DNA of 64,000 nucleotides from Rosellinia necatrix (Eukaryota > Ascomycota > Sordariomycetes > Xylariales > Xylariaceae), in the NCBI GenBank assembly GCA_021209875.1, contig JAGYVD010000006.1:2108001-2172000 (forward strand), written 5' to 3'. The translations under genes and the position numbers were made by a program. This document shows, in pieces, positions 44,801-56,469 of the stretch (the first letter of the stretch is position 1; every line of letters begins with the position of its first letter). A model generated the notes under the pieces. The model was not told where the DNA came from and ran no database searches. It saw only the letters and a program-made list of their open reading frames with translations.

Positions 44801-47800
44801 GCAGTTTTTAGTTTATTTATTAAATAGTTAAAATTATATAAATACTGTTTTTTTTCGGCGTTATTATATTTTTATATAATAAATTTTAATTTTTATATAA
44901 TTAAATTATTTTTTTTTTTTATATAAGTTTAAACTTAAAAATTTAAGCTTTATTATATTTAGATTTAATATATTTAATAAACTAAAATATTTTTTATATA
45001 ATAAAGTTATTAATTTTAATTACGTTTAATTTTTAAATAATATTTTTAATATAATAATTATACTGTTTTTTTAAAGCTTTATTATTAAAATATACGCCTG
45101 TTGTTTTTTTGCTGTTATAAAAATATTATCTAGCTTTTATATAAATATAGCTTATATATTAATATTTATAATAACGTTTTTTTTAAATCTATTATGCTTT
45201 TATATAATAAATAATTATATAGTTTAAAATATTTTTATTTATTAGTTTATTATTTATTTATTATATAATAATATAGTTTAATTTAAATATATTAAAATTA
45301 TATCAGGCTATTAATTAAGTTAATAATTATATTAAATCTTTTAATTAATTAAATCTTATATAGCTTTTTTAACTTTTTTTTTTTATATTAAAACTTTGTT
45401 TTTAAAAATAGCAACAATATATCGTATATAATTAAGCTATTATATTTATTAATTATATAATTAATTTTAATTTTAGCCTGTTTTTCGCGCAATATTTTTA
45501 TAACTTTTTTATTGCTTCTGTTTTTATATAATATTTAATAAAAAAATAAATCTTAATTAATTTTAAAATATGCTTTAAATATTAATAAAATAAATATTAG
45601 TCCGTTTAAACTTATAATATTATTTAAAGCTTTAATTATTATTTATAAGATTAATTTTTATTTTATATAATATTTAATTTCTGTTTTAATATATTATATA
45701 TATAATAAAATAGTTTATATATTTGTTTAATTTTGTTTATTATTTAATAAGCTTTAATAAATATTATATAATATTATATATTAATTATTTTAGCTTAGTT
45801 TTAAAATTTTTTAATAAAAATTTATATTTAAGTTATATATAATATAATTAAAAAGTTTTTAATATATATTAATTTAATATTTATATAATATTTTTAAATA
45901 TTGCGCGTAAATATAAATTTTAAAAATATTATAGCTTAAAATAATATTGCTATATTAATAACATAAAATATTTATTTATTATTTATTTATATAATATTAA
46001 TTATAACTTTATAATTAAAATTATAGTTGTTTTTAATTAAAAACTTAAAACGTTTTAATATTTAATTATATAATTAATAATAATAATAAAACTTTTAAAT
46101 TTTTTAAAATTAAATAGTTTATATTATATTTTATATAATTTAGCAGCTTATATAGTTTTTTATATAAAAATATTTAAAGCAGCTGTATAAACGTTTTAGT
46201 TTTATTTTAATAAAATATATTTTAGCTTTTTAAAGCTTATATTAAAAAATAAATATTTTTATTTATATATAATAAATATAGTTTTTTATTTTATTATATA
46301 ATAACGTTTTTATATTATTAAAATAAACTTATAAACAGTTTATATTTTTAAAAAAATAAAAACAGTGTTAAAATATTTAAAATATAATATATTATTATAT
46401 TAAAAGCGTTTTTATTTTAATTGTTTTAATTAATATAATAGTTTTTTATTTTTAAATTATATAAAAACAGTTTTTTATTTATTTAGCTTATATATAAAAA
46501 TTTATTTAAACATATATTTTTAATTATATTTTATTTATTATTAAATAATTAAAAATATTTATATTTTATAGTTTATTTTAATACTTTATATAATATTAGT
46601 TGTTTAATATAAATTAATTAAATAAAATATTTATATTTTAATTTTAAATGTTTTTTTATTATATAATATATAAATATATTGTTTATTAAAAACTAAGTTA
46701 ATTATATATTTTATTTATTATTAATTTTTTTTATTATTGTTTAAATTTAGCTTAAAATATTTTTTATATTTTATAAAATATATTAAAAATCGTTAAATAA
46801 TAAAAATAGTTAAAAATTATTTTATATAAGTTAAAATATATATTTTTATATAAGCTTTTTTAAAATATATTATTTATTAACTAGCAGCTTATTTTTTATA
46901 TATAAAATATTTTTATTTATATAAACGTTATAATTAAGCTGTTTTTAAGTTGTAAAAGTTTTATTATATGTTAAGCTGGCTTAAAAGTTTACGTATATTT
47001 TTAAATTAAAAAGCTTTTATATAATTATTTTAATTATATTTTTAGTTGGTAAAATAAACGTTATTTATTTTTATATAAAATGTTTTATTTTATTTTTATT
47101 TATAACTTACAAGCATATTTTTAAAGTAGCAAAAAGTTTTTGCACGTAAGTTTTAAAATATAAAAGCTGTTGTTAATTTTAATATGCTTTAATATATTTA
47201 TATAATAATTATATTTAATTAGATTTTGTTTTAATAACTTGCTTTTAAAGCTTGCTGTATTTTTGCTAGCTTAATAATTATTAAATCTAATGTTTTATAT
47301 ATAACTAAATTTAAATTGTTTTATTTTATTTATATAAAAATAATATTAGTTTAATCGGTTTAATATTAGCTATAATTTATATTTATATTAAAATAAATAT
47401 TTATTATATAATAAATTTTATTTTAAATTTTATTTAGTTTAATATTATATATATAAAAGTTTTTACCTAGACTTTTTAATATAATTAAAAATATAACGTA
47501 ATATTAATTTTTATTATTTTAAGTTGTTAATATAAAGTAATAAACAGTTATATTTTATTATATAATAAATTATATAGTTTATTAAAATAATTTTTTTTTT
47601 TATGTTTTTAAAAAATAATATATTTATTAAAAAATATATTTTGTTTTATATCTTTTAAAAAAAATAAATTAAAAATATGTTTGTTATAATTAGGTTAAAC
47701 GTTATATATATATATAATAATTATTTAAAAGTTTATAAAAATAATATATAATAAAATATTTATAAACTAATTAAAAGTTTAATTTATATTTTATAAATAT

Positions 47801-48822
47801 TATACGCTTGTTTATTAAATTAAAAATATTTATAATTTAATTATTTATTATATAAATAATTTATTAGTTTTTTTTTAAAGTTTAAAAATATATATTAAAT
47901 ATTAATTTTAATTATAATATATTAAATAATATTTTAAGCTATAAAATGATTATATTATTTATATTTATATAAAACTATTAGTTTAAAATAAATAAATTAA
48001 ATGTTTATATAAACATTAATATAAATATAAACAAAAATATTTTAATTTGTTTAATATATATTATTTTTATATAATTTATATAAGCTTAACTATTTATATA
48101 AAACTGTTGTTACTGCTAAATCGTACGTTTTTTTATTTAATATATTAAGCAGCTTTTATTAGATCAGCTTATAAAATTAGTTTTATATTTTATATGTTTA
48201 TAATTTAAAGTTTTTAATATATAATTTTATAATAGCTAGCCGGTTATATTTAAATATTTATATTTTAAAATATAACAAGCTGCTTATATATTAAATATAA
48301 TTAAAATTATAGTTGCAACATTAAGCTTTTATTTTTAATATTATATATTAACAGCATTTTATATAATATGTTTCTTAATTCTATAGTTTATTACGATTTT
48401 ATTATATTATTTAATATTATTATATATAATAAAAGTTTTTTTATTATATAATTATTTTAAAGTTATTATAAAAATATATTAAAAATAAATAAACAAGTTT
48501 TAATAATAAATTAATAAACAAGTTTTTAAAAGTTTATTTATATATTATTTAGTTTTTATATAATAAATAATTTTATATAATTATATATTATTGCTTTTTA
48601 ATATTTAATTTTATATTATAATTTTAAAATATAATAAAACATATAAAAATATAAATATTTAAAATTAATTTTTTTAAGCTTTTGTTATACAAAAATAACT
48701 TGTTTATATAAAACAAAATTTTCAAAGTATAATATAAAAACTTATTTAAGTTTATTAAACTTTAAGCGTGCTTTATTTTTACTTTTATTAATTTATAGTT
48801 GTGTTCTATAATTACTAATTAG

Positions 48823-49138
48823 TATTAAATAAGCTTTATACATATAATGCATATACTGTTCACGCATAAAATAAAATATAATTTTTTGTTATATAATGTT
48901 TATTATGCTTAATTATTATTTTATTTAAATAACTATTATATATAACATTATTTTAAATCTTGCATAAAAATTCTACTAGCGTACAACCTACTAAAATAAC
49001 AGCGATAATACAGCTTATCTTATATATAAAACATATACGCTATATACATATATGTAACATATACACCATATGCTTGTATAAAATATATGCACATATAACA
49101 GCTGTAAGTAACTATAACTAATTGCCATAGTTCTAACA
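48823..49138. repeat. right LTR of B2
   Basis: 316 bases, ends CATAGTTCTAACA, with the terminal CA preserved. Confidence 0.85.
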
Positions 49139-51279
49139 TTAATTATATATTTTATTTATTATTAATTTTTTTTTTATTATTATTTAAGTCTGGCTTAAAA
49201 TGTTTTTTATATTTTATAAAGTGTGCTAAAAAATTATCAAGTAATAGAAAGCAGTTAAAAATTGTTTTATATAAATTAAAATATATGCTTTTTATACAGG
49301 TTTTTTTTTAAAATATATAATTTATTAATGAACAGCCCGTTTTTTTATATATAAAATATTTTTTATTTATATAAGCGTTATAATTAAGCTGTTTTTTAAA
49401 TTATAAAAAGTTCTATTATATATTAAGCTGGCTTAAAAGTCTGCATATATTTTTAAGTTAAAAAGCTTTTATATAATTGTTTTAATTATATTTTTAATCG
49501 GTAAAATAAGCGTTATTTATTTTTTATATAAAATGTTTTGTTTTATTTTTATTTATAATTTATAAACATGTTTTTAAATCAGTAAAAAAGCTTTTATATA
49601 TAAGTTTTTAAAACATAAAAACTGTTGCTAATTTTAATATGCTTTAGCATGCTTATATAACAGTTATATTAAGCTGGATTTTATTTTAATAGCTTATTTT
49701 TAAAGCTTGTTATATTTTTATTAGTTTAATAATTATTAGATTTAATATTTTATATATAACTAGATTTAAATTGTTTTATTTTATTTATATAAAAATAATA
49801 TTAGTTTAATTAGTTTAATATTAGCTGTAGTTTATATTTATATTAAAATAAGTGTTTATTATATAATAAATTTTATTTTAAATTTTATTTAGTTTAATAT
49901 TATATATATAAAAGTTTTTAGCTGGACTTTTTAATATAGTCGGAAATACAACGTAATATTAGTTTTTATTATTTTAAGTTGTTAATATAAGCTAATAAGC
50001 AGCTGTGTTTTATTATATAATAAATTATATAGCTTATTAGAATAGTTGTTTTTTTTTTATATTTTTAAAAAATAGCGTATTTATTAAAAAATATATTTTT
50101 GTTTTATATGTTTTAAAAAAATAAGTTAAAAACATATTTATTATAATTAAGTTAGGCGTTATATATATATATAATAATTGTTTAAAAGTTTATAAAAATA
50201 ATATATAATAAAACATTTATAAATTAATTAAAAGTTTAGTTTATATTTTATAAATATTATACGTTTATTTATTAAATTAAAAATATATATATTTAATTAT
50301 TAATTATATAAATAATTTATTAGTTTTTTTTTAAAGTTTAAAATATATATTAAATATTAGTTTTAGTTATAACATATTAAATAATATTTTAAGCTGTAAA
50401 ATATTTATATTATTTATATTTATATAAAGCTGTTAATTTAAAATAAATAAGTTAAATGTTTATATAAGCATTAGTATAAATAAAAACAAAAACGTTTTAG
50501 TTTATTTGATATATATTATTTTTATACGATTTATATAAGCTTAACTGCTTATATAAAACTATTATTACTATTAAATCGTATATTTTTTTATTTAATATAT
50601 TAAATAGTTTTTATTAAATCAGCTTATAAAATTAGTTTTATATTTTATATATTTATAGTTTAAAGTTTTTAATATATAATTTTATAATAATTAACTAATT
50701 ATATTTAAATATTTATATTTTAAAATATAACAGGCTGCTTATATATTAAATATAATTAAAATCGTAGTTATAATATTAAGCTTTTATTTTTAATATTATA
50801 TATTAACAGTATTTTAGATAATATATTTATTAATTTTATAATTTATTACGATTTTATTATATTATTTAATATTATTACATGCAGTAAAAGTTTTTTTTAT
50901 TATATAATTATTTTAAAATTATTATAAAAATATATTAAAAATAAATAAACAAGTTTTAATAATAAATTAATAAACAAGTTTTTAAAAGTTTATTTATATA
51001 TTATTTAGTTTTTATATAATAAATAATTTTATATAATTATATATTATCGCTTTTTAATATTTAATATTTATATTATAACTTTAAAATATAATAAAATATA
51101 TAAAAATATAAATATTTAGAATTAATTTTTTTAAGCTTTTATTATATAAAAATAACTTGTTTATATAAAATAAAATTTTCGAAATATAATATAAAAACTT
51201 GTTTAAATTTATTAAATTTTAAACGTGTTTTATTTTTATTTTTGCTAATTTATAATTATATTTTATAACTATTAATTAA

Positions 51280-51591
51280 TATTAAATAAGCTTTATATAT
51301 ATAATACATATATTATTTATATATAAAACAGAATATAACTTTTATTATATAATATTTATTATGCTTGATTATTTTATTTAAATAACTATTATATATAATA
51401 TTATTTTAAGTTTTATATAAAAATTCTGCTAACATATAACTTATTAAAATAACAGCGATAACACAGCTTGTTTTATATATAAAGCATACACGCTGTATAT
51501 ATATACGTGATATATACGCTATATGCTTGTACAAAACATATGCACTTACAACAGCTGTGAGTAACTGTAACTAATTGCTATAGTTCTAACA
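51280..51591. repeat. right LTR of B1
   Basis: 312 bases, ends TATAGTTCTAACA, followed by the TCTAG target duplication. Confidence 0.85.
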
Positions 51592-51621
51592 TCTAGGTTT
51601 TAAACTTGCAACTTTTATATA

Positions 51622-51877
51622 TAATAAGTCTGGTCAGGGGTATAAAGCTGTAAATAGCTGTATTTTGCTGTATGCTGGTCAAGTTTGTAGTATTATATAT
51701 AGTTTGTGATAAAAATAGTGGAATTCTAGGTGCAGTCCTAAAATTCCATCTACTAGTACAGGTAAATAAGTGGGCCTAGCTTAAATAGGCTAGCCTAAGT
51801 GGCCTGGGCCACTTTATCTAATCTTATAGTAAGGCAAGTAGTAGTACTAAGCCTAGCACCTCTTGCCTACTCTAACA
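51622..51877. repeat. left LTR of C
   Basis: 256 bases. Compared with the right copy it shows mainly G-to-A and C-to-T changes (GTAGTACTAAGCCTAGCACC against GTGGTGCCAAGCCTGGCACC). Confidence 0.88.
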
Positions 51878-54106
51878 AAATGCTGGGCATTTAAAAAGCA
51901 GTTGCTGCTTTTAGCAACTATTTAGCAGCGGCTAGCTAATTAATTCTTTAAAATTCTATTAGTTTAATTTAAGCCTTTTATTTAGTTTTAAGCGTTTTAT
52001 TTAGTTTTAAGCTTTTAATTTAGCTTTAAGCTTTTTTAAAAGTTAATTTATATAAAAACGTAATAAAAATAAACTGTTATTTAGCTAATATACTATTTAA
52101 CTACTTTTTTAATTAGAAATTCTGCTGGTCTAGCTGCAGCTGCTGTTTTAATTATAGTTTTAGCCGCTTTTAGTTCTTCTGCGGTTTTAGCTATATATAT
52201 TAAAACTAACACAACTACTAGCTTTACTAAAATAGTTAAAACTTTTAATATTTTAAAAATTATTTTATTTATATAGTTGTTATTAATATTTTTGCTTAAT
52301 AAAGCTAAAGCTAAAGCTATAAAAACGTTTAGTTTTTTGTTTAAAGCTACTATAAGCTTGTTTAATTTTTTTTATATAGCTTTTTAAAGTTTTTTTAGCT
52401 TTTAGTTATTTTATATAATTAAAAATAAGCTTATTTTATTAGTTTTAAATAGTTGTTATAATTTTTAGCTAATTAAAATTATTTTTTTTAAAAGTTTTAT
52501 TAGCTCGCGCATATTATAATTTACGCTGTATAAATTAAAGCATTACATGTTTATTTTTAGCTATATCACGCAAAAACAGGTTGCTAGTTATAAATAAACG
52601 TGTAGCACGTTTAAACTATATTTTAAAACAGTTTTTTAAAGCCGCGATAATTTTATTTAAGCTAGCCTTACATAAAATACGCTGTTAATTAGCTGGTAAT
52701 TTGCTGTTTTATTATTTTAAAGCTTAGCTATATAATAAATAATTAATTTAATTAAAAATTTAGTTCAAAAAAATATTACTTTTTAACTAAAGCTTGTAGT
52801 TTATTTATAAACAACTAAATATCCGTATAAACAACGTTATTTTTAGCAGTTATTATTTTAATATCTGCTGGATTAAAATAATTAAAATTAAAATAGCTTA
52901 TATTTAAAGCTTTTAAACAAGCTGTATATCTAAAGCTTTAATTAGTTAGATTAGTTTAACTAGTTTAGTTAATTATATTAAATTAGCTAGCCTGATTAGC
53001 TGGATTAAAACAATTGTTTTAATAAGCTAGATTATTAAAATAATTAAATATTTAATTAGCTAGATCGGCTTAACTAAAATTAATTAGCTGTATTAAGTTA
53101 TATAAATAGCTTTAATTAGCTAGATTATAAATAAAATATATAGCTGTATTAATAACTAAATATATAACCAGTTTATAATATATAGCCGGGTTAACTAAAG
53201 CTGCAGTATTTGCAGAAAAAAAGCTAATATTAATATTTTTAATAGCTGGAGGCCTTATAGATAAAATCTTTAAGCTAGTACTATTAGCTTTAAAAAAAAT
53301 TATTAGCTTTAATAAAGTTGTTAGCTTTAAATTTGTTAGTTTAAGCTGTTTTAGTTTAATTATTTGTTTAGTTTTTAAAACTACTGCTATTTTATATATA
53401 GCTAATTAATAAGTTTAAGCGGTTATTTATAAAGCTTATAATTAATTTCAAAAATTTTATTTTTAATTTTAAAAAGCTTAGTTTTATATTTAAAACATTT
53501 ATTTTTAAATTAAACGATTTAGTTATAGCTTATAACTTAACATAAAATACTTTTAATTTAGTAATATCTGCAGCTAATTTATTATATTTTTTGTTTAAAC
53601 TGTTAACATGTTTTTATAACGTATTTATATTTTTTTATATATTATTTATTAAAACAGCTTTTATTTAATAATTAATAAAAGCTATAATTTAGCTTAGCTA
53701 GTTAATTAAGCTAAGCTAGGCTAGGCTAGGTCGGCTTAGCTAAAATAAGCTAAGTTAAGATAAGCTAAGTTAGCTAGAGCTAAAATTAATAGAATTAATA
53801 GCTTGGTTAAATTAGCTAAAATTAATAGATCTGGCTAAAAATGCTAAAAATAATAAAATTAATAAAACTAGCTGGAATCGATAAATCTAAAGCTTTAATT
53901 AATTAGTTAGTTAGTTAAAGATTTAATTAGTTAATAAGTAAGATGACGTAATTTGCAGCTAATTTTATTAGTTTTTTTGTATTTGGCCGCGCAATATAAA
54001 CTGCTGCAGAGCAAAAAAGCTGTTTTTAACCGCAAAACTTAAATAAATAGTTTGCAAAAGCTGTTTAAAAAAATACTTTTAGTCCATCGTTACAAAAGCA
54101 TTAATT

Positions 54107-54362
54107 TAATAAGTCTGGTTAGAAGTATAAAGCTGTAAATAGCTGTATTTTGCTATATGCTGGTCTAGTTTATTGTATTATATATAGTTTATAATAAAAA
54201 TAATAGAATTTTAAGTGCAGTCCTAGAATTCCACTTATTAGTACAGGTAAATAGGTGGGCCTAGCCTAAGTAAGCTAGCCCAAGTGGCCTGGGCCACCTT
54301 ATCTAATCTTACAGTGGGGCAAGTAGTGGTGCCAAGCCTGGCACCCCTTGCCTACTCTAACA
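54107..54362. repeat. right LTR of C
   Basis: 256 bases, ends CTACTCTAACA. The better preserved copy, with a GGCCTGGGCC palindrome. Confidence 0.88.
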
Positions 54363-54592
54363 ATATAGTATTTTTTAGCAAAAAAAAAAAGTGCTTTAAA
54401 TATTTATTTATATAATGCTTTTTAAGCCTTTATATTATTAAGTTATTATATAAGGTTTTTATATTATATTATTTTTTTTTGCGTTTGTTTTAATTTATAT
54501 TTGCTTTTGTTTTTGCTTTATTATATTTTTTTATATAGCTTTATTATTGTTTTTATATATTATATCGAACCTGTTTTTTTTTACAGCTTATA

Positions 54593-54870
54593 TGTGATGG
54601 CTGCAATAACAGCAGTTGGAGCAATGCCCAACTATACCTATGTATTGGGAAGAAAAACTAAGGTTGAAGAAAAGAGAAAACTACATACAGGGCCGACGGC
54701 CGGAATTCCTACTTGTACATACTACTGGCCATTCACTACGTGACTGGCCTACCTACCACATTTACCATTCCATACCTGTACCTGCCTAGCCAGGTGGCCA
54801 ATCAGGGATTGGCTGGCCGGTTGGCCAGCCGGCCAATCAGAGATCACCATCATGGCTGTGGGCCATGACA
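54593..54870. mobile_element. solo LTR of a fourth family (D), 278 bases, little mutated
   Basis: Starts TGTGATGGC and ends GCCATGACA, an imperfect terminal inversion of the TG...CA kind, flanked by TTATA at 54,588-54,592 and 54,871-54,875. The empty site can be read in A2 (reverse complement near 39,830). It keeps normal base composition and two GGCCAATCAG (CCAAT-box) copies at 54,796 and 54,831. A short frame across it is not a gene. Confidence 0.8.
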
Positions 54871-55582
54871 TTATAACTAATTATTTAATTTTATTAAAAG
54901 TTTTGCTGCTTTTAAATTTATATTATAAATTTTTTTTAATAATTCTGTATTATTTTTAAAGTTTTTTGCTAAATATTATTTATTATTAATATTTTAATTT
55001 TTTAATTAATTTAATATTATAGCTTTTTATGATATATTTTTAAAGCTTTAATTTTTTTATAATAAATTTTTTTTTTTACAGTTTAATTAATTTTTGTTTA
55101 AGTTTTTAGCTTTTAGTTTTAATAATAAGTTATTTAAATATAATTATAATTAATTAATGTAGTATTAGTTTATTAATTTTTAATTAAATAGTATTTTTAA
55201 AATAAATATGTTTTTATTTTTATTAATTATTTTAAACTTTTAATATATTATAAAATAGTTTAGTTTATTTAAACAAACGGTTTATTTTTCATAATTATTT
55301 TTTTAGTATTAATATTTAGTTTTTATATTAAAGTTAAAGTTTTATTATTTATAGTTAGCTTGTTTTATTATTTATATTTAAATTTATTTTGCATATTTTT
55401 AATAAAGTTTATAAAATAAATTATTTTTAATGCTTTATTTTACGTTTTTATTTTAAATGTTTTTTTTAATTAATAGTTTTTTAATTTTTCTGCCGCTGTT
55501 TTATTTTTTAATTAAAATTAAAAATATTAAAAATTTTATTTTTATTTTATAAAATAATAGTTGTATAAACTTATAAAATAAT

Positions 55583-55770
55583 TAATACAGTCAGGAAGGG
55601 GGGCTCCTTATCTAGCTAGCGCAGCTAGCTAGATAAGGATTGTGTAGATTAGATAAGGTACTAGCCTAAGGCTTCTGGTCCCTGCGGGACCAGAAGCCCT
55701 TCCTTCTTTAATTCTATATTACACTTTTACAGACTTAATACCATACTACCTTTAGTAAACTATATTAATA
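55583..55770. mobile_element. small fold-back insert (MITE-like), about 188 bases
   Basis: Interrupts the A1 interior, as shown by the uninterrupted counterpart in A2 (reverse complement near 39,110). Ends are loosely inverted (TAATACAGTC against TAATATAGTT). Inside are two near-perfect palindromes, CCTTATCTAGCTAGC with its complement, and GGCTTCTGGTCCC with its complement, plus GGAAGGG and CCCTTCC. Exact ends and target duplication (ATAAT is likely) are uncertain by a few bases. Confidence 0.6.
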
Positions 55771-56264
55771 ATAATGCTTAAACGTAATTTATTACTAGTA
55801 TTTGTTTTAATTAGGCGTTTTAATAATAATTAACGTAAAGTTTTAATTATTAATTAAAATATTTATTTATTATTTCTGTTTGTCTGGCGGTTTTATAATA
55901 TTTTATATTTATTAATTTATATTATTTATTAATAAAAACTAAAATAAATTATAATTTTTATTTAACGTTATAATTATAAATATATTAAATATTTTAAATA
56001 AGCTTTTATAATATATTTTTGCTATATTAATTATTATAGCTTATATTATATAAAAATCGTTTATATTTTTTAAGCAGTTTATTATAATTTATATGTTATT
56101 ATATTTATATTTATTTTTAAATATTGATTTAAAGTTTATTATTAAATATTGCTACATATAATTAAAAATTAGTAGTAGTTTTAAAAACTTTAAAGTTTTA
56201 TTATAAAATATTTTTGCTGGTCGGCATTTTATATAGTTTGCTATATATATATTATAACTATCAG

Positions 56265-56469
56265 TAATACGCGCGCGTAGAAGGAGCCCTTATATAAGCC
56301 CCTCGCTTGGGGTGCTGTGGCCCGTGGCCACAGGCACAACTTAATTAGGACTAGCCTTATATATGTAGGCCTTAGCCTATATTTAAATAAAACTTTAGCT
56401 TAGCTTAGATTTGCTAGTTTTTTATTTTTTTTATAATATATATTTTATATTTTTATAATACACTTTTTA
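56265..56469. repeat. left LTR of E
   Basis: 205 bases with a TATATAAG box and two hairpins (CCCCTCGCTTGGGG and CTGTGGC...GCCACAG). Followed at about 56,503-56,525 by a short AACTA repeat. Confidence 0.82.

Larger units (their letters stand above)
41536..49138. mobile_element. LTR element B2, inserted into its sister B1, 7,603 bases
   Basis: LTRs at 41,536-41,850 and 48,823-49,138, flanked by target duplication TTAAT at 41,531-41,535 and 49,139-49,143. The same site, unoccupied, is seen inside B2 at 46,698-46,702. So B2 landed in a copy of itself, producing the order LTR, first part, LTR, first part plus second part, LTR, second part, LTR. All frames are destroyed. Confidence 0.87.
29764..51591. 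mobile_element. LTR retroelement B1, inserted in A1 and itself interrupted twice
   Basis: Bounded by LTRs at 29,764-30,076 and 51,280-51,591 (TGTTGAAT at the left, TTCTAACA at the right; both families of ends fit TG...CA). Flanking target duplication TTTAG on the left and TCTAG on the right, one C-to-T apart as RIP predicts. Without its two guests (A2 and B2) the element is about 7.6 kb, the same as B2. Coding capacity is destroyed; a repeated N-codon then cysteine/phenylalanine-rich frame at 30,357 is low-complexity sequence, also found at 42,164 in B2. Confidence 0.85.
51622..54362. mobile_element. short LTR element C, 2,741 bases, probably non-autonomous
   Basis: Two 256-base LTRs in direct orientation (51,622-51,877 and 54,107-54,362) enclose about 2.2 kb. 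Target duplication ATATA at 51,617-51,621 and 54,363-54,367, inside the A1 interior. The size is too small for a full gag-pol set, as in LARD/TRIM-type elements, although deletion cannot be excluded. The interior is rich in variants of TTAGCTAGATT and GCTAAG, densest at 52,950-53,170 and 53,690-53,930. Confidence 0.82.

Noticed and set aside
54501..54743. 80-residue frame
   Set aside because: Spans the junction of A1 interior and solo LTR D, so it is a chance frame.
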